6,204 nucleotides of DNA, taken from the NCBI GenBank assembly GCA_003135495.1, contig PLBX01000584.1:1-6204 (forward strand), given 5' to 3'. The notes under the pieces are model-generated. The model was not told the origin of the DNA. It searched no databases and saw nothing but the letters and a program-made list of their open reading frames with translations. Position 1 is the stretch's first letter; each line of letters begins with the position of its first letter. Positions 5,966 to 6,204 of this stretch are shown in pieces. The stretch is from Acidobacteriaceae bacterium. GTDB lineage: Bacteria; Acidobacteriota; Terriglobia; Terriglobales; Acidobacteriaceae. A program made the translations under genes and the position numbers.

Positions 5966-5988
5966 TGGTGGGCACAGTAGGATTTGAA
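5966..5988 (-). other. tRNA 3'-end remnant, candidate attachment-site scar
   Basis: Read on the minus strand, these 23 bases are a perfect tRNA 3' end: T-loop TTCAAAT (5988-5982), 3' T-stem CCTAC (5981-5977), acceptor 3' strand TGTGCCC (5976-5970), discriminator A and CCA. The sequence resembles the end of a bacterial tRNA-Val(GAC), though this is from memory. The 5' T-stem (GTAGG), anticodon arm and 5' acceptor (GGGCACA) are not found beyond 5988. Site-specific integrases that use tRNA genes leave such a 3'-end duplicate at the far end of the inserted element. In that reading, the element lies to the right of 5988 and the older chromosome to the left. Confidence 0.5.
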
Positions 5989-6093
5989 TTTTCGGAAAAC
6001 AGTAATTCAACAGCTTACAGGGCCATGGATGACGCCAATAAGACCTGAAAACACTGTTAATCATGTTAATGGAGCACAGTTAGGACGCAGACT

Positions 6094-6204
6094 ATGAGCC
6101 GTATTGCACAGCCTTGCGGCACTACTAGAGCCTATGCTCTTCAAAGTATGAGGTATTTTATGGCCATGCACCACTGCGTAATATGTTCCGAGCCCGTAGA
6201 TTTG
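6094..6204 (+). CDS. Possible start of a small Cys-motif protein, partial
   Basis: An open plus-strand frame runs off the right edge. From ATG 6094 (AGGA lies 9-10 bases upstream) it gives 37 residues, including MRYFMAMHHCVICSEPVDL with a CxxC pair next to two His, which hints at a zinc-ribbon-type metal site. An in-frame ATG at 6160, after GAGGTATTTT, is an equally good start and would give a protein beginning MAMHHCVIC. The frame is short and cut by the window, so it may be chance. If the tRNA remnant marks an island boundary, this would be the first gene inside the island. Confidence 0.25.
   Translation, partial: MSRIAQPCGTTRAYALQSMRYFMAMHHCVICSEPVDL

Overview
The window looks like chromosome from a Gram-negative bacterium, most likely an Acidobacteriota (Terriglobia/Koribacter-like). 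This is an inference from three things: the style of the secreted hypothetical proteins, the M1-peptidase-like protein with an AHQWWG signature, and the mix of an LpxB piece (lipid A synthesis, so an outer membrane) with an acidobacterial-looking RapZ. No rRNA, complete tRNA, CRISPR array, transposase or integrase gene is visible.

Layout, left to right. Positions 1-1532 (minus) hold the N-terminal 510 residues of a secreted M1-family protein whose catalytic residues are nearly all substituted. Positions 1533-1990 hold no gene I can defend. Positions 1991-2593 (plus) encode a small exported or membrane hypothetical protein. Positions 2634-3038 (minus) are only the C-terminal third of lpxB, cut off exactly at a 116-bp pair of inverted hairpins (3041-3156) with the anatomy of a REPIN (a paired, inverted REP repeat). 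Directly beyond it lies an intact rapZ (3171-4106, minus). Positions 4180-4323 (minus) carry an unlisted remnant of the C-terminal winged helix of an OmpR/PhoB-type response regulator. Positions 4390-4908 (minus) encode an exported protein built from two copies of a YRDGLYLGK unit. A second, different REPIN-like element sits at 5128-5205, followed by a hairpin terminator (5222-5250) that ends a secreted 155-residue protein gene (5269-5736, minus). Its upstream region carries three TTTTGATC repeats. At 5966-5988 (minus) there is a clean 23-nt tRNA 3' end with no tRNA body, which looks like an integration-site scar. The last ~110 bases hold the open start of a possible small gene.

The genes do not form one pathway. 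The common thread is genome erosion and rearrangement: a truncated lpxB joined to a REPIN, a response-regulator stump, a tRNA stump and a catalytically dead-looking peptidase homologue, interspersed with short exported proteins that have good ribosome binding sites. RapZ is the only conserved housekeeping-type gene that appears intact. No new defence or biosynthetic system is evident. The most notable items are the REPIN-lpxB junction, the M1 pseudo-enzyme and the orphan tRNA end.
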